NCBI RefSeq assembly: GCF_022227845.1
Contig: NZ_JAJNQN010000015.1
Location: 1 to 64,000 of the forward strand
Origin: Ectothiorhodospira lacustris
GTDB lineage: Bacteria > Pseudomonadota > Gammaproteobacteria > Ectothiorhodospirales > Ectothiorhodospiraceae
Direction of reading: 5' to 3'
DNA length: 64,000 nt
The notes under the pieces are model-generated. The model did no database searches and was not told the origin of the DNA. It worked only from the letters and a program-made list of their open reading frames with translations. Positions 9,598 to 19,922 of the stretch are shown here, piece by piece; the first letter of the stretch is position 1; the number at the start of each line of letters is the position of its first letter. The translations under genes and the position numbers were made by a program.

Positions 9598-10047
9598 TCA
9601 GCGCTGCATCAGCCGTATGGAGTTGGCCAGCTGGCGCACCCGTCGCTTGATCTCCTCGCGGCAGCGACGGTATGCATCAAGATCCGGGCCGTTGTCTCCC
9701 TGCATCCGTGGGTCATCCAGGGGCCAGTTCTTGCTGATGAAACTGTCCCCCCGGGGCGCGGGCAGCCGGGTCGGGTCGGGGGTCAGGGTGACGATGAGAT
9801 CGGCCCATTCCAGCACCGCCGCGTCCAGATCCCTGGGCCTCAGTGCCGAGGTGTCCGTGCCATCCTCCTCCAGTACCGCCAGGGTCCTGTCGTCCGGGTC
9901 GCCGGCGCGCATGCCCACGGAACGCACTTCGGCCAGATCGGCCAGGTATGCACGGGCACAGGCCTCCGCCATCAGGGTCCGGGCGGTATTGGTCGGACCC
10001 AGGAACAGGATATGAGGCTTGCGTCGCAGATTCGATGCGTTTGTCAT
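9598..10047 (-). CDS. Low-molecular-weight phosphatase/ArsC-fold protein lacking the catalytic cysteine
   Basis: 149 residues with the fold signature of low-molecular-weight tyrosine phosphatases and thioredoxin-coupled arsenate reductases: an N-terminal beta-strand and loop PHILFLGPTNTARTLMAE, and a downstream acid loop NWPLDDPRM like the WxxDDP loop of ArsC. The active-site loop is normally CX5R(S/T). Here the arginine (R23) and the Thr after it remain, but the nucleophilic cysteine position is G17. It is therefore unlikely to work as a phosphatase or cysteine-based reductase and may be a binding or regulatory protein. It stands alone, convergent with moaC. Function unknown. Confidence 0.8.
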   Translation of the reverse strand: MTNASNLRRKPHILFLGPTNTARTLMAEACARAYLADLAEVRSVGMRAGDPDDRTLAVLEEDGTDTSALRPRDLDAAVLEWADLIVTLTPDPTRLPAPRGDSFISKNWPLDDPRMQGDNGPDLDAYRRCREEIKRRVRQLANSIRLMQR

Positions 10048-10158
10048 GCAGGATCACCTGCAGGGGCGGGGGAACCCTGCGTCTCTTGATCGACCACGTT
10101 ACACTGCAACAGTGGCAAGACCCAATACGTACTCCGACCCAAATGAGGTATGTACCCG

Positions 10159-12332
10159 ATGAAATGGATCAAACGTGCCCTGATGGCCGTGGCGCTCGTG
10201 CTGGTGCTGTTCGTGGCCCTGCTGATCTTCCTGCTGGCCACCTTCGATCCCAACGCCTACAAGGATCGCATCAGCACCGCCGTCCAGGAACAGACCGGCC
10301 GGGAACTCACCATCAGCGGCGACATCGGGCTGTCCATCTTCCCGCGCCTGGCCCTGGCGTTAGGGGAAACCACCCTGGCCAACGGGGAAGGCTTCCCCGA
10401 TGACCACTTCGCTCGCATCCGGGAAGTGGATGTGGCAGTCGCCATGCTGCCCCTGCTGCGTCGTGAACTCCAGGTGGAACGGGTGCGTCTGGAAGGGCTG
10501 GATCTGAATCTGGCACGGGATGCCCGGGGGCGCAGCAACTGGGACGATCTGCTGAAAGACGTGGACGCCCCGGAGGTGTCCGCAGAGACGCCGCCTTCGG
10601 AGTCGGATGCCCTCCCGTCGGCCCTGAGGGGGTTGGACATTGCCGGCATTGAGGTCATTGACGCCCGGGTACGCTGGCGTGACGCCCAGGCGGGTACCGA
10701 TCTGGTGGTGGACCCCTTCAATCTGACCCTGGGCCGTCTGCGTCTGGGGCAGGAGACCCCGCTGGAACTTACCTTCCAGACCCGGCTGGGAGAGCCGGCC
10801 CTGACGGCGGTCACCGACCTGTCGGCCCTGTTGTATTTGGATGTGGCCAATCAACGCTATGGCCTGCGGCGCCTGACGGCAACATTGGATGCCCGCGGCG
10901 AGACCCTGCCGGCCCCCATCCTGGCACGCCTTGAAGGGGATCTGTGGGCGGACCTGCGCAACGACACGGCCACGCTGGAACGGTTGACCGTAACCGCCTT
11001 CGACACCCAGCTCACCGGCCTGATGAAGGTGGAGTCACTCACCGATGAACCCCGTGTGCACGGCGAGCTGCGCAGCGGTCGCATCAATCCCCGCCAATTG
11101 ATGCAGGCCCTGGGCATGGAAGAACCCGAGACCGCCAATCCCGACGTACTCAAGAATGCCGCCCTGGACCTGGGCTTTGTGATGCAGGGGGAGCGTCTGG
11201 ATCTGAGCCAGCTCATGGTCACCCTGGACGAGACCACCCTGACGGGGCGGGCCACCGTCAGTGGTTTTGCCACGCCCGCCATCAACCTGTCCCTGCAGGT
11301 GGATCGCATCAATCTGGATCATTACCTGCCGCCCGCCGAGGACAGACCCGCGCCCGGTGCGGGTCAGGTACCGGCTCCCCGGGACGGCTGGCCGGAGGAA
11401 ACCATCGACCTGCCGCTGGCACTGTTGCGGCCGCTGAACCTCAGCGGCGATCTGGGCATCGGCCGACTGGTGGTCGGCAACCTGCACCTGTCCGACGTGG
11501 TGCTGGAGCTGCGTGCCCGGGACGGCCAGGTGGAGCTGCGTCCCTTCCGCGCCGCGCTGTATGACGGTCGGGTGGAAGGTGCTCTGGGGCTGGATGCCCG
11601 GGGGGAGATCCCCCGTTTCCAGGCCCGCAGCAATTTGCAAGGGGTGCGCATGGGCAATTTGCTCCAGGACCTCACCGGCGAGGCACCGATGGTCACCGGC
11701 ACTGCCAACCTGCGGCTTGACCTGAACAGCCGCGGCGATTCGGTCAAGGCCCTGATCGCCGGCCTCAATGGCGATGGGGATCTGCGCTTTGCCGATGGTG
11801 CGGTGAAAGGGATCAATGTGGCCCAGATCATCCGCGACGCGGAAGGTCGGTTGCGGGGGCGTGCCGTCGAGCCGACCGACGAACCGGTGCAGACCGACTT
11901 CACCGAGCTGACCGGCAGTTTCAGGATCAACAACGGGGTGGTTGATAATCAGGACCTGCAGGCGTCCTCGCCGCTGTTGCGGGTGCGTGGGCGGGGCACC
12001 GTGGATCTGAACCGGGAGCGGCTGGACTACCGTCTGGATACCGGCCTGGTGGCCACCCTGGAGGGGCAGGGGGGGCGTTCCCTGGATGACCTGCGCAACG
12101 TGAATCTGCCCATCACCATCCGCGGCACGTTCAGCGAACCCCGTTTCGGTCTGGACCTGGCCGGCGTGGTCAGCGGACGGCTGGATCAGGAGCGGGAGCG
12201 GCTGGAGCAGCAGGTGCAGGAGCGGGTGGAAGAAAAGGTTCAGCCCTTGATCGACCAGCAGCGTGACCGGGTGCAGCAGGAAGCGGACCGTATCCGCGAT
12301 CAGCTGGGCGACCGTCTACTGGATCGGCTCCG

Positions 12333-12336
<4 letters not shown>
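10159..12336 (+). CDS. AsmA family inner-membrane/periplasmic protein
   Basis: AsmA-like protein of about 725 residues. A single N-terminal membrane anchor (ALVLVLFVALLIFLLATF) is followed by the family start FDPNAYKDRISTAVQEQTGRELTI and a large repetitive periplasmic part; a C-terminal AsmA-type region (ITIRGTFSEPRFGLDLAGVV) leads into a charged coiled-coil tail rich in Glu, Arg and Gln. AsmA relatives are linked to lipid transport and outer-membrane homeostasis. I prefer ATG 10159 because GAGG lies 10 bases upstream; ATG 10150 is too close to that site. The stop overlaps the mutY start. Confidence 0.9.
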
Positions 12337-13430
<1,094 letters not shown>

Positions 13431-13699
13431 CGAGGCCGAGGGGCTGGATTTTGCGCCCTATCCCGGTGACCTGGGCAAGAAAATCTACGACAACGTCTCC
13501 AAGGAGGCGTGGCAGAAGTGGATCCGGCATCAGACCATGCTCATCAACGAGTACCGGTTGGCCACGGTTGATCCCAAGGCCCGCAAGTTCCTGGAAGAAG
13601 AGATGGAAAAATTCTTCTTCGGCGAGGGAGCCAGCATGCCGGAAGGCTACGTGGATCCCACCAAGTAGGAAAAAATCACGTGGGTTGGTTTCAGGGGGC

Positions 13700-13728
13700 T
13701 TGACGAAAGCGCCTGATGCCGCTTTAAT
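13700..13728 (+). promoter_or_regulatory. Sigma-70 promoter for tRNA-Phe
   Basis: TTGACG (13700-13705), a 17-base spacer and TTTAAT (13723-13728). A leader hairpin CCGCACC/GGTGCGG (13740-13760) lies between it and the tRNA. Confidence 0.6.
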
Positions 13729-13775
13729 ACGCAACTTCGCCGCACCGCAGTTTGGTGCGGTGAAAAAGACAAAAA

Positions 13776-13851
13776 GGCCAGGTAGCTCAGTTGGTAGAGC
13801 AGGGGATTGAAAATCCCCGTGTCGGCGGTTCGATTCCGTCCCTGGCCACCA
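13776..13851 (+). tRNA. tRNA-Phe (GAA)
   Basis: A 76-nt cloverleaf with acceptor stem GGCCAGG/CCTGGCC, D-loop AGCTCAGTTGGTAGAGC, anticodon GAA within GATTGAAAATC, T-loop GGTTCGATTCC and encoded 3' ACCA. Own promoter upstream and a rho-independent terminator directly downstream. Confidence 0.98.
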
Positions 13852-13859
13852 TACAAAAA

Positions 13860-13890
13860 CCCCGGCTGCTTGGCTGCCGGGGTTTTTTTT
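13860..13890 (+). terminator. Rho-independent terminator after tRNA-Phe
   Basis: CCCCGGC (13860-13866) pairs with GCCGGGG (13876-13882), followed by eight T residues. Confidence 0.9.
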
Positions 13891-13941
13891 CGTCTGCGCC
13901 GCTACAAAAAGACGCTATGCTAGGGAACGACGGAGAACCTC

Positions 13942-14203
13942 CTGAGGATGTTCTGAACCCGTCATTGCCGTGTATGGGCAGGTGGTTCCCTGGTCTGAAC
14001 AGGTCATTCCCGCGAATGCGGGAATCCAGTCACGAGTCGGAAAGGCCTGGGCTCCCGCCTTCGCGGGAGTGACGACGGGGAGCCTTCGCGGGGGTGATGA
14101 CGAGACGCCCTTGCGGAGGTTACGACGAGACGCTCTTGCGGGGGTGATGACGAGACGTCCTCGCGGGAGTGACGGCAAGGGACTTTTTCAAAACTTCCCT
14201 AAA
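13942..14203. repeat. MITE-like repeat with degenerate tandem arm (copy A)
   Basis: Left end GAGGATGTTCTGAAC and right end GGACTTTTTCAAAACTTCCC are imperfect inverted copies of the consensus end TTAAGGATGTTCTGAACAAGTC. The interior holds the double hairpin core GTCATTCCCGCGAATGCGGG..GCGGGAGTGACG (about 14003-14073) and then four degenerate units of about 27-28 bases, each carrying TTGCGGGGGTGATGACGAGA-like sequence (14074-14173). It fills the gap between tRNA-Phe and the diguanylate cyclase gene. Confidence 0.75.
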
Positions 14204-14225
14204 GGCCTGACGGGAGCAGAATGTT

Positions 14226-15536
14226 GTGGATTGGCCGCTTATGGAAAAAGCTGCAACCGGGGCAATGGCCGTTTTCCGGAACCTGCCGTTGCCGTTGCTC
14301 AGTGTGGATATCGACGGGACCATCCTTGAGGCCAACCCCTCGGCGCGTGATCGTCTGGCCCTGCCGGAAGATCGCAGTCAGTGGCCTGATCTGACCCATT
14401 TCCTGTTCTCTCTGAATGTTGCCGGGCTGGCGGATCTGATGGAGAGTTGCTGCACCCTGTCTCGTCCCCAGCAGCTCAGAGCACAATGCCGGGATGCCAA
14501 TGGTCACAAGTTCGAGGTCCTTGTGCACCTGAATCGTCTGGATGCGGATTCGGATCGACACTTCCTGTGTGTGCTGACCGAGGTCAATGAGTCCCGGGAT
14601 GAGTCCCCGGGTCTGCCCTCTCCCTGGGCGGATGGTCTGACGGAAAGCTCGCTGCGTTGGCGCTTTGCCCTGTTTGGTGCCGGTGACGGGGTCTGGGACT
14701 GGGACCTGGAGTCTAATGACGTGGTCTACTGTGCCCGTTTTCGGCAGATCATCGGGTTCTCGGATGCGGAACTGGACAAGAGCTTCGAACAGTGGGTGAG
14801 TCTGGTGCATCCGGATGACTTGAGGGGGTTTTCCGGCGCCCTGCAGGATCATTTGCAGGGGGACTCTTCCCACTATATGTGTGAATTTCGCATGCGCTGC
14901 AAGGATGGAGGGTGGAAGTGGGTGCTGGCGCGGGGCCGTGTTGCCCGCCGGGATGAGGGTGGCCGGCCCCTGCGCGTGGTGGGGACCCTTTCGGACATCG
15001 GCGCCCGCAAGAAACTGGAATCCGAATTGCGCCGCATGGCCACCACGGATTTTCTGACCGGGCTTTTCAATCGCCGTCACTTCATCGCCCGTATGACCGA
15101 TGAACTGGCCCGCGTTCGGCGCCGACCGCATCAGCCCTCGACCTTACTGATGGTGGATCTGGATTACTTCAAGAACATCAATGATACCTATGGGCATTCC
15201 TCCGGTGATCTGGTGTTGCAGCACTTTGCCGATATCCTGCAAAGTTGCCTGCGCAGGATGGATCTGCCCGCCCGTACCGGCGGTGAAGAGTTTGCGATCC
15301 TGCTGCCGGGGACCACGGAGCAGGAGGCTCTGGTTCTGGCGGAACGCCTTCGCCGCAAGGTGAAATCCACCCCGGCCGTGACACCGGGGGCCATCATTGC
15401 GATGACCGTGAGCATTGGTATCACGCGGCTCAGCCCTGAAGACGGTAGTCCGGACGCGAGCTTGAGCCGGGCCGACGAGGCCCTTTACAAGGCCAAGCAC
15501 AATGGCCGGAATCAGGTGGCTCTGGCCCCGTTCTGA
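14226..15536 (+). CDS. PAS-domain diguanylate cyclase (GGDEF)
   Basis: Synthesises c-di-GMP from two GTP. The 436 residues comprise an N-terminal PAS-like region (about 15-115, LPLLSVDIDGTILEANPSA), a second PAS/PAC module (about 145-265, ending VVGTLSDIGARKKLE) and a GGDEF domain with active-site GGEEF near residue 352 and an upstream inhibitory RXXD site (RRMD, five residues before GGEEF). No membrane segments, so a cytosolic sensor. The GTG at 14226 has GGGAG nine bases upstream; ATG 14241 is the alternative. The ligand is unknown. It lies 4.4 kb from the exopolysaccharide locus, a common target of c-di-GMP. Confidence 0.92.
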   Translation: MDWPLMEKAATGAMAVFRNLPLPLLSVDIDGTILEANPSARDRLALPEDRSQWPDLTHFLFSLNVAGLADLMESCCTLSRPQQLRAQCRDANGHKFEVLVHLNRLDADSDRHFLCVLTEVNESRDESPGLPSPWADGLTESSLRWRFALFGAGDGVWDWDLESNDVVYCARFRQIIGFSDAELDKSFEQWVSLVHPDDLRGFSGALQDHLQGDSSHYMCEFRMRCKDGGWKWVLARGRVARRDEGGRPLRVVGTLSDIGARKKLESELRRMATTDFLTGLFNRRHFIARMTDELARVRRRPHQPSTLLMVDLDYFKNINDTYGHSSGDLVLQHFADILQSCLRRMDLPARTGGEEFAILLPGTTEQEALVLAERLRRKVKSTPAVTPGAIIAMTVSIGITRLSPEDGSPDASLSRADEALYKAKHNGRNQVALAPF

Positions 15537-15594
15537 CCTGTTGATTATTTATCCCATGTGCGGGACGACAGGCCCTTTCCCGAAGGGGGAAACC

Positions 15595-16341
15595 ATGCGC
15601 TGTGCCGAACCCGGATTGCTCGTACCCGCCTGGCCGGCACCGGCCGGTGTGCGTTCGATCTCGACGACCCGCGCCGGGGGCGTCAGCCGGCCCCCGTTTG
15701 ACGACTTCAATCTGGGCCTGAATAACGGGGATGACCCGAAGGCCGTGATCCACAATCGCCGTCTGCTGAGGCAGCGCCTGGGTCTGCCCCGCGAGCCGTG
15801 CTGGCTTCATCAGGTGCATGGCATCCGCGTGGTGGAAACCAGTTGTTGCGGTGATCAGCCAGCGGCGGACGCGGTGGTTGCCTTTGCACCGGGGCCGCCC
15901 TGCGTGGTGATGACGGCGGACTGCCTGCCGGTATTGTTCTGTGACCACGCCGGCACCCGGGTGGGGGCGGCCCACGCCGGCTGGCGGGGGCTGGCCGGCG
16001 GGGTGCTGGAGGCCACGGTTGAGGCCCTGGGCTGCCCGCCCGGGGAACTGATGGCCTGGCTGGGGCCCTGCATCGGTCCCGGCGCCTTCGAGGTGGGAGA
16101 CGAGGTGCGGGCCGCCTTTCTGCAGCAGGATCCGGGCGCCCATGACGCCTTTGCGCCGTCCTCGACAGGGCGCTGGCTGGCGGATCTGCGGATGCTGGCA
16201 CGACGACGGTTGTCGGCCTGCGGCCTACGCAGCATTCAGGCGGAAACCGCCTGCACCTTCAGTGACGCGCGCCGTTTCTATTCCTTTCGCCGGGACGGGG
16301 AGACCGGGCGCATGGCCACGCTCATCTGGTTGGTGGACTGA
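15595..16341 (+). CDS. pgeF: Polyphenol oxidase family / purine nucleoside phosphorylase YfiH (PgeF)
   Basis: LACC1/YfiH-family enzyme of 248 residues. Family members have been reported as copper oxidoreductases, purine nucleoside phosphorylases, and peptidoglycan editing factor. The metal-site motifs WLHQVHGIRVV, TADCLPVLFCD, AHAGWRGLAGGVLEATV and GPCIGPGAFEVG are intact. The ATG at 15595 has AGGGGGA just upstream and gives the expected N-terminus. Its last 20 bases overlap the convergent lytic transglycosylase gene. Confidence 0.93.
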   Translation: MRCAEPGLLVPAWPAPAGVRSISTTRAGGVSRPPFDDFNLGLNNGDDPKAVIHNRRLLRQRLGLPREPCWLHQVHGIRVVETSCCGDQPAADAVVAFAPGPPCVVMTADCLPVLFCDHAGTRVGAAHAGWRGLAGGVLEATVEALGCPPGELMAWLGPCIGPGAFEVGDEVRAAFLQQDPGAHDAFAPSSTGRWLADLRMLARRRLSACGLRSIQAETACTFSDARRFYSFRRDGETGRMATLIWLVD

Positions 16342-16978
16342 GGGTTATCCCGGCCTCCGGGCGCAGGTATTGGTACTGCTCCATCACACGTATGATGTAT
16401 TGACGGGTTTCGGCAAACGGTGGCACACCACCATGGCGCTCCACGGCACCCGGGCCGGCATTATAGGCGGCCAGAGCCAGGGTCACGTCATGGTCGAAGC
16501 GTTCCAGCATCCGCGCGAAATAGGTGACGCCGCCGCGGATGTTCTCGGCGGCATCAAAGGCATTGCTCACGCCCAGCTCCCGGGCGGTGCCCGGCATCAA
16601 TTGCATCAGGCCCTCTGCGCCCACCCGGGAGACGGCGTGGCGATCGAAACAGGATTCCACCATGATGATGGCCCGAATCATCTCCTCGTCGACCCCATGA
16701 TGGCGCGCGTAATGGCGGATGGTGAGCAGATGATCCAGGGCGCGCTGATTCATGATGGTGCGGGTCACGCCACGGCAGGCATGGGAGGCGGTGGGGCGGC
16801 CATAGCGCCCCACAAAGGTATAGTCCGGGCCCATGTCGCGCCGGTCCGTGAACAAAGGGGTGCCGTCCCGGTCCCTGTAGATGTAGATATCCGCGCCCAG
16901 ACCGATGGGCAGGCAGAGGGCAAGCACTGATATTGTCAGTGCCGCCGGTTTGCCCCATCGTCGGAGGAAGCGATGCAT
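16322..16978 (-). CDS. DUF4124-SLT lytic transglycosylase
   Basis: Predicted periplasmic peptidoglycan-cleaving enzyme of 218 residues. A signal segment (ALTISVLALCLPIGLG, about 13-28) precedes a short DUF4124-like stretch (IYIYRDRDGTPLFTDRRD) and a family 1 SLT domain with catalytic Glu108 (IIMVESCF), GLMQLMPGTARELGV and AAYNAGPGAVERHGG. Convergent with pgeF (20-base overlap) and divergent from birA across a 57-base gap. MltC/Slt-type activity is inferred from the motif set. Confidence 0.92.
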   Translation of the reverse strand: MHRFLRRWGKPAALTISVLALCLPIGLGADIYIYRDRDGTPLFTDRRDMGPDYTFVGRYGRPTASHACRGVTRTIMNQRALDHLLTIRHYARHHGVDEEMIRAIIMVESCFDRHAVSRVGAEGLMQLMPGTARELGVSNAFDAAENIRGGVTYFARMLERFDHDVTLALAAYNAGPGAVERHGGVPPFAETRQYIIRVMEQYQYLRPEAGITLSPPTR

Positions 16979-17035
16979 TGTGTTTGGACCTCTCTGCGCA
17001 GATCATAATGGATAACCTAAAAACCGGCACCACGC

Positions 17036-18028
17036 ATGTCTGGTCATTCATTCACCGATAATCGCCCGGTTTTTCCGGACGGCCTGCTCAGGGCGCTTGC
17101 CCGGCGGTCCGCCTGGCCCCGGGCGGAACTGGCGCAGCATCTGTCCATTGCGGAGTCCGAGGTTGAAGCGGGGTTGGATATCCTGGACTCCCTGGGCCTT
17201 GCATTGCTGAGGACGGAGGCCCGAGTGGGCCTTCGGGATCCGCTGGAGTTGCTGGATGAGGCGCGCATCAGGGCGGCCGGCACCGGCGGTGACCGCGGCC
17301 TGAAGCTACACGTCCTGGAACAGGTGGACTCCACCAATACCCGGTTGGCGCAGATGCGCCGCCAGGGGATGGCACCGCCGATGGCCTGTGTGGCCGATAT
17401 CCAGTGGGCCGGGCGCGGACGTCGGGGACGGCAGTGGCTCATGCCGCCGGGCTCCGGGCTGCCCTTGTCCATCCTCTGGGATATCCACCACTGGCCTGTA
17501 CCGGACCCCACCATCACCCTGGCGACGGGGGTGGTGGTCATCCGGGTGCTGGAAAGCCTGGGTGCCCGGGGGCTGAGCCTGAAATGGCCCAATGACATCC
17601 TGGTCCATGGCCGCAAGCTGGGGGGCATCCTGGTGGAAGGGCACGCCCAGGCAGGTTCTGGGGCCGGTTTGATCCTGGGTCTGGGACTGAATCTGCGTCT
17701 GCCCGAAGGCTTGCCCATCGATCAGCCCTATGGCGATCTACAGGGCGCCGGCCTGGATCCGGCTGTGTCCCGCAATGTCCTGGCCGCCAGGCTCTTGGAG
17801 GCCTTGACCGACATGCTTATCGCCTATCCCGACCCCGGCTTTGCCGCCTACCGGGCGCAGTGGTTGGCCCATGATGCCTGCGCCGGCCGGTCGGTGGTGG
17901 TCCGGGGAACCCGCACCCTGGAGGGTACAGGGTGCGGTGTGGATGCCGGTGGGCGGTTGCGGGTGCTGACCGCGGGGGGCATGGAGCTTGTGGAGGCGGG
18001 GGAGGTCAGCTTGCGGGCCGATCCATGA
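17036..18028 (+). CDS. birA: Bifunctional biotin ligase / biotin operon repressor BirA
   Basis: Activates biotin to biotinyl-AMP and attaches it to AccB; also a DNA-binding repressor. The 330 residues contain an N-terminal winged helix (LARRSAWPRAELAQHLSIAE), the biotinyl-AMP loop AGRGRRGRQW, KWPNDILV, KLGGILVE and a C-terminal SH3-like domain (VVVRGTRTLEGTGCGV). Its substrate accB lies 30 kb away in this window. ATGA overlap with coaX indicates an operon. No biotin operator was recognised. Confidence 0.95.
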   Translation: MSGHSFTDNRPVFPDGLLRALARRSAWPRAELAQHLSIAESEVEAGLDILDSLGLALLRTEARVGLRDPLELLDEARIRAAGTGGDRGLKLHVLEQVDSTNTRLAQMRRQGMAPPMACVADIQWAGRGRRGRQWLMPPGSGLPLSILWDIHHWPVPDPTITLATGVVVIRVLESLGARGLSLKWPNDILVHGRKLGGILVEGHAQAGSGAGLILGLGLNLRLPEGLPIDQPYGDLQGAGLDPAVSRNVLAARLLEALTDMLIAYPDPGFAAYRAQWLAHDACAGRSVVVRGTRTLEGTGCGVDAGGRLRVLTAGGMELVEAGEVSLRADP

Positions 18029-18780
18029 AACTGCTGCTGGACGGGGGTAACACCCGTGTCAAATGGAGCTGCTGGGAAGCGGGCGTGCCGGGAGCTTCCG
18101 GGGGGGTGGCCCACGGCGGGAGCGACTGGGCGGATCTTCCGCGCCGTCTTGATGCCGCCCTGGGATCGGTCACGCCCGAGGCGGTCTGGGTGGTGGAGGT
18201 GCTTGGGCATGATTTTCGGTGCGCCTGTCGTGAATTGTGCGAGGTTCGAGGCTGGCCTGTCCCGCGCTTCTTTTCATCGGATCCTGCCCTGCATGGGATT
18301 TACAGCGACTATCTTGAGCCGGCCCGGCTCGGGCTGGATCGCTACGCGGCCATGGCCGGTGCCAGGGCGCTGGGACATGAAACCGCCATCATCGTGGACT
18401 GCGGCACGGCGGTGACCCTGGACCTGCTGGTACCGGAAGGGCGACATCGGGGCGGCCTGATCCTGCCGGGGCTGGGACTTATGCGTCGCAGCCTGGGACG
18501 GGCACCGGGGGTGGCCGGCATGACCGAGGGGAAGGATGATTGCCACGTGGCGGTCTGTACGGCCGACGCGGTGGCCTCGGGGACGCTGCAAGGTCTGGCG
18601 GCCGCTATTGCGCATCTGAGTCGTGGACTGCTCAAGAACATGGGCGCTGACGGCGTTGCTCCGGCTCGATTGCTCACCGGTGGCGATGCCCGGCACCTTC
18701 AACCCCTGCTGGATGACGACTGGTCCGTGGAGCCGCACCTGGTATTTCGGGGGTTGGCCCACGTGGCGGATCGCGATTGA
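18025..18780 (+). CDS. coaX: Type III pantothenate kinase CoaX
   Basis: First step of coenzyme A synthesis: ATP-dependent phosphorylation of pantothenate, by the type III enzyme. The 251 residues show the ASKHA phosphate loop LLLDGGNTRVKW, GLDRYAAMAGARALG, the second phosphate motif VDCGTAVTLDLL and GGLILPGLGLM. ATG 18025 overlaps the birA stop (ATGA). birA-coaX is a conserved pair in pseudomonads and relatives. Confidence 0.95.
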   Translation: MKLLLDGGNTRVKWSCWEAGVPGASGGVAHGGSDWADLPRRLDAALGSVTPEAVWVVEVLGHDFRCACRELCEVRGWPVPRFFSSDPALHGIYSDYLEPARLGLDRYAAMAGARALGHETAIIVDCGTAVTLDLLVPEGRHRGGLILPGLGLMRRSLGRAPGVAGMTEGKDDCHVAVCTADAVASGTLQGLAAAIAHLSRGLLKNMGADGVAPARLLTGGDARHLQPLLDDDWSVEPHLVFRGLAHVADRD

Positions 18781-19412
18781 TGCGGTGGCTGTTTCTGCTA
18801 TTGCTGATGCTGAACCTGGCGTATCTGCTGTATGGACCGGCACGGCCTGCGTCGGAGCACGCTCTGGAGCCGGTGCCAATGCAGCAGCGCGCCGACATTC
18901 CCCTGCTTCGGTTGCTGAGTGAAGGCGTGCCTTCCACGGATGGGATATCGCAGGCAGGGAGGGCTGCCTGCGTCAGCCTGGGACCCTTCAGTACCCCCCG
19001 GGCGGCCGCTCCCTTGCAGGCCCTGCTATCGGGCGAAGGCTTGTTATACCGTGTGCGGCCCATGGTCGAGTCCATGCCCCTGTCCTACTGGGTGGTGCTT
19101 GAGCCCACTGACGGCCGAGCCGGGGCGCAGGCGGCCATGGCAATGCTGGCGGCCCGGGGGATGAATGATCATTTCATCATCACCGACGGTCCCCATCGGG
19201 ATGGCCTGTCACTGGGGCTGTTCTCCGAGCACGCCAGGGCCTTGAGACGCCTGGAGCAGGTGCGCGGGATCGGGCTGGAGCCCGTCATTGAGACGCGCTA
19301 CCGGGATGTGACCCTGTACTGGGTCGAGGTGGATGTCTCCTTGCAAATGCTTGGGGCGTTGCTTCCAGGGTTGCCCGAGGGCATTTTGCTGGTGGAGCGG
19401 ACGTGTCGGTAA
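18780..19412 (+). CDS. SPOR-domain-like membrane-anchored protein
   Basis: A 210-residue protein with an N-terminal membrane anchor (WLFLLLLMLNLAYLLYG) and a periplasmic region containing CVSLGPFSTPRAAAPLQALL and YWVVLEPT, then a second similar half (LSLGLFSEHARALRRLEQV). These resemble SPOR domains, which bind denuded septal peptidoglycan. ATG 18780 overlaps the coaX stop (TGATG), so it is the third gene of the birA operon, as in Pseudomonas. A cell-division role is inference. Confidence 0.8.
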   Translation: MRWLFLLLLMLNLAYLLYGPARPASEHALEPVPMQQRADIPLLRLLSEGVPSTDGISQAGRAACVSLGPFSTPRAAAPLQALLSGEGLLYRVRPMVESMPLSYWVVLEPTDGRAGAQAAMAMLAARGMNDHFIITDGPHRDGLSLGLFSEHARALRRLEQVRGIGLEPVIETRYRDVTLYWVEVDVSLQMLGALLPGLPEGILLVERTCR

Positions 19413-19503
19413 ATTGCCTTGGGACCTTGCCTGAAAGCCGGTGAGGGATACCCAATCACTGCACGTGATGGTAGAGTTCACCTGTTGTCTTAACGTGGGC
19501 AAG

Positions 19504-19579
<76 letters not shown>

Positions 19580-19777
19580 TCTTGGTATGATTTTTCCTTG
19601 CCCAAAGGTGCGGACCTTACATGGAGCTGCGGCCCACCCGTTGACCTTATGCCTCCCGTATGCTCCCCTTGTGCCTCCCGTCAGCCGTTCAAGCTGCTCG
19701 AATGGCCTGCTCCGGTTCGTCTGCCCCTTAGACACTGTCAAAAAAATCGACTATCCTCAGCCGTAGGGCTTGAAAAG

Positions 19778-19816
19778 TGTGAGCTGCGTCACATAGTATG
19801 TGTGACACACGTCATA
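19778..19816 (+). promoter_or_regulatory. Two tandem CRP/FNR-family-like operator sites
   Basis: Site 1 TGTGAGCTGCGTCACA (19778-19793) is a perfect TGTGA-N6-TCACA box. Site 2 TGTGACACACGTCATA (19801-19816) matches 9 of the 10 conserved positions. Centres are 23 bases apart. If TATAAG (19815-19820) is the -10, site 1 is centred near -41.5 (class II activation) and site 2 overlaps the -10. The regulator could be CRP, Vfr or a c-di-GMP-responsive Clp-type protein. Confidence 0.65.
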
Positions 19817-19839
19817 TAAGTCCGTGGCATGGTGTAAAG

Positions 19840-19867
19840 GACGGCAGGTATCGACATACCTACCGTC
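19840..19867 (+). promoter_or_regulatory. 5'-leader hairpin of the sugar transferase gene
   Basis: GACGG-C-AGGTAT, loop CGAC, ATACCT-A-CCGTC: an 11-pair stem with one internal mismatch, about 55 bases before the start codon. No T-run follows, so not a terminator. It could be a protein-binding or mRNA-stability element. Confidence 0.5.
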
Positions 19868-19922
19868 ACTCCAGGATCAGGTTGATCACCGCGTGTCACC
19901 CAAGCAAGAGAGAGGTTTGGGT

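Larger units (their letters stand above)
19580..19922 (+). other. Regulatory region between tRNA-Thr and the sugar transferase gene
   Basis: 343 bases without a convincing gene. The first 190 bases show nothing recognisable. The rest holds two CRP-like boxes (19778-19816), a possible -10 TATAAG (19815-19820), a strong hairpin (19840-19867), and GAGAGG, the ribosome-binding site of the transferase gene. Confidence 0.6.

Noticed and set aside
19595-19770. attR/attL copy of the tRNA-Thr 3' end or an integrase gene
   Set aside because: No direct repeat of the tRNA 3' end was found up to 42.8 kb and no integrase-like frame is present in the locus.
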